Origin: Desulfuromusa sp.
GTDB taxonomy: Bacteria > Desulfobacterota > Desulfuromonadia > Desulfuromonadales > Geopsychrobacteraceae
Assembly (NCBI GenBank): GCA_030590745.1
Contig: JAUVCS010000061.1
Span: 1-6,112 of the forward strand
DNA length: 6,112 nt
Direction of reading: 5' to 3'
Made by a program: the position numbers and the translations under genes. The notes beneath the pieces were generated by a model, which was given only the letters and a program-made list of their open reading frames with translations, ran no database searches and had not been told where the DNA came from. This document shows, piece by piece, positions 5,008-6,112 of this stretch. Within the stretch, counting starts at the first letter, position 1; every line of letters begins with the position of its first letter.

Positions 5008-5811
5008 TCAATTATCACCTTTTCCCGTGAAATGGGTAGTGGCGGCATCCCGATTGTTCATCAGGTTGCAGAACAGCTTGGCTACACTTTGGTCGATGGC
5101 GATGTGATCAAAAATGCCGCGGAAGACTACGACTTGTCCCAGGATGCCTTAAACCAGATTGATGAAAAGCCACCGGCATTTGTTGATCATCTGGATCGTC
5201 AGATTGAACTGAATATGAGTCGTATCCAACTGATTGTGCTGGAACGGGCGCTACGGGGTAATGTTGTCATCTATGGCCGGGGTGGTCAGGACTTGCTAGC
5301 TGGCGTCACCAGTGCGTTACGAGTTAGAATCATTGCCCCCTTTGAAGAGCGGGTAGAACGCTGGGCGCAACGTGAGTGGATCGACCCAGACTTAGCCCAT
5401 TATCTGGTTCGCCGGAGTGATCAGCAACGAGCCGGCTTTATCAAGTACTATTTTGATCGTGACTGGACCGACCCGATCAGCTATGACATGGTCATTAATA
5501 CAATCAGAATGTCCAATGAAACGGCGGTCAAATTAATTATCGAAGCGGTCAATGATCCATATTTAATTGAAAGAAAGCAGACCTGTAAAACTAAAATTAA
5601 TGATTTGATCATTCAGAAAAAACTCCAGATTGCCCGACTTGATGATGAGCGAATCAAAGATATCTGGTTTAACATCGATGTTGTTGATTGCCACGTCACC
5701 CTGTCCGGACATATTCACACCGAAATTGAACGTCAAGCAGTTCTTGATGATGCCAATAGAGTTGAAGGGGTTTCCGGAGTCACGGACAATCTGAAACTTA
5801 TTAATTATTAA
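5005..5811 (+). CDS. Cytidylate-kinase-like protein with C-terminal BON domain
   Basis: The 268-residue protein begins SIITFSREMGSGG (2-14), the phosphate-binding loop of the cytidylate-kinase-like family (PF13189). That family keeps the GSGG loop but lacks the usual P-loop lysine at this place. LGYTLVDGDVI (25-35), VVIYGRGGQDLL (87-98) and LRVRIIAPFEERVERW (105-120) follow the nucleotide-kinase fold, as does the arginine-rich lid-like stretch about 119-151. From about residue 197 to the end the sequence matches a BON domain: FNIDVVDCHVTLSGHIHTEI (222-241), then ERQAVLDDANRVEGVSGVTD (242-261) and NLKLINY. BON domains usually bind membranes or ligands in secreted or periplasmic proteins, so finding one behind a cytoplasmic kinase fold is notable. 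True CMP kinase activity is doubtful; the substrate is unknown. A hairpin terminator follows 43 nt after the stop, before yebC. Confidence 0.82.
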   Translation: MSIITFSREMGSGGIPIVHQVAEQLGYTLVDGDVIKNAAEDYDLSQDALNQIDEKPPAFVDHLDRQIELNMSRIQLIVLERALRGNVVIYGRGGQDLLAGVTSALRVRIIAPFEERVERWAQREWIDPDLAHYLVRRSDQQRAGFIKYYFDRDWTDPISYDMVINTIRMSNETAVKLIIEAVNDPYLIERKQTCKTKINDLIIQKKLQIARLDDERIKDIWFNIDVVDCHVTLSGHIHTEIERQAVLDDANRVEGVSGVTDNLKLINY

Positions 5812-5825
5812 AAATCTCAACTATC

Positions 5826-5834
5826 TGATATAAT
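5826..5834 (+). promoter_or_regulatory. Extended -10 promoter candidate for yebC
   Basis: TGATATAAT (TG-n-TATAAT) is a perfect extended -10 just 15 nt after the kinase-like gene's stop codon. The -35 region is poor (TTATTA at 5805-5810, 3 of 6), which extended -10 promoters tolerate. Transcription would start near 5841 and run through the hairpin at 5854-5880 before reaching yebC. Confidence 0.45.
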
Positions 5835-5853
5835 TCACAACAATTATCAACGA

Positions 5854-5880
5854 TAAAACGCCGGCACTGCCGGCGTTTTA
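5854..5880. terminator. GC-rich hairpin, terminator-like, between the kinase-like gene and yebC
   Basis: TAAAACGCCGGC (5854-5865) and GCCGGCGTTTTA (5869-5880) are perfect 12-bp arms with the 3-nt loop ACT, followed by TTTTACTTCTTT. The stem is strong, but the T-run is interrupted, so termination may be partial. It would end the kinase-like transcript. It also lies only 13 nt before the yebC ribosome binding site, so any yebC transcript from an upstream promoter must pass it. Confidence 0.8.
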
Positions 5881-5907
5881 CTTCTTTAAAATCAAGGAGC
5901 AACATCG

Positions 5908-6112
5908 ATGTCTGGACATAGCAAATGGGCCAATATCAAACATCGCAAAGGGGCACAAGATGCCAAACGTGGAAAAATTTTCACAAAAGTGATTAAAGAG
6001 ATCACCATTGCGGCAAGAATTGGCGGAGCCGACCTTGAATCAAATGCACGATTAAGGCTGGCGGTGGATAAAGCAAAACAAGCCAATATGCCCAAAGACA
6101 ATATTGAACGTG
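5908..6112 (+). CDS. yebC: YebC/PmpR-family protein, N-terminal part (truncated by window edge)
   Basis: The first 68 residues are visible. They open with the invariant family signature [20 protein letters not shown] and continue [17 protein letters not shown] (21-37), then [20 protein letters not shown] (46-65). This identifies the YebC/PmpR (TACO1) family (PF01709). Members were long annotated as transcriptional regulators; more recent work ties YebC to translation of difficult, proline-rich stretches on the ribosome. The ATG at 5908 has an excellent ribosome binding site, AAGGAG (5894-5899), 8 nt upstream. In related genomes yebC often precedes ruvC-ruvA-ruvB; whether that holds here lies beyond the window. 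The reading frame stays open to the last base. Confidence 0.97.
   Translation, partial: MSGHSKWANIKHRKGAQDAKRGKIFTKVIKEITIAARIGGADLESNARLRLAVDKAKQANMPKDNIER

Noticed and set aside
5887..5892. TAAAAT as the -10 of a yebC promoter
   Set aside because: The start site would fall in the ribosome binding site, and the -35 position lies inside the hairpin with no match.

Overview
The window looks like chromosomal housekeeping DNA from a Gram-negative, mid-GC bacterium. The best guess is a Desulfuromonadales/Geobacter-type (former deltaproteobacterial) anaerobe. That rests on the gene set: a DUF362-ferredoxin protein, a cytidylate-kinase-like protein, a stand-alone NifU C-terminal protein, and a yebC gene of the kind that usually precedes ruvCAB. 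The lineage is inference from remembered gene content, not a database match. No phage, IS transposase, CRISPR array, rRNA or tRNA was seen.

Layout. Bases 1-218 (minus) hold the N-terminal 72 codons of a XerC/XerD-type tyrosine recombinase, truncated by the window edge. A 135-bp divergent intergenic region with a perfect 17-bp palindrome separates it from a rightward pair: a membrane-anchored alpha/beta-hydrolase (lipase/esterase, 354-1193) and a DUF362 protein with a C-terminal 2x[4Fe-4S] ferredoxin domain (1251-2411, TTG start). A 314-bp gap follows, holding a compact palindromic REP/MITE-like element (2480-2646) bounded by two identical 14-bp near-palindromes. Next is a small YcxB-like membrane protein (2726-3232). 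A strong bidirectional terminator (3291-3327) separates it from a convergent, leftward pair: a MidA/NDUFAF7-type SAM methyltransferase (3658-4821) and, downstream of it, a 74-residue NifU C-terminal (Nfu) Fe-S protein (3358-3582). A second divergent intergenic region (4822-5004) carries plausible promoters in both directions plus two inverted repeats. It leads to a cytidylate-kinase-like protein with a C-terminal BON domain (5005-5811). A GC-rich hairpin follows, and then the start of yebC (5908 onward, truncated).

How the genes may work together. XerC-type recombinase and YebC are core chromosome or translation functions and appear unrelated to the rest. The methyltransferase and Nfu protein could both serve maturation of respiratory Fe-S complexes, since NDUFAF7 methylates a complex I subunit and Nfu proteins deliver Fe-S clusters; this is inference from gene order. 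The hydrolase and DUF362 gene look co-transcribed, but no pathway can be named.

The items most worth follow-up are the kinase-BON fusion, the palindromic element at 2480-2646, and a terminator-like hairpin that lies between the best yebC promoter candidate and the yebC ribosome binding site.
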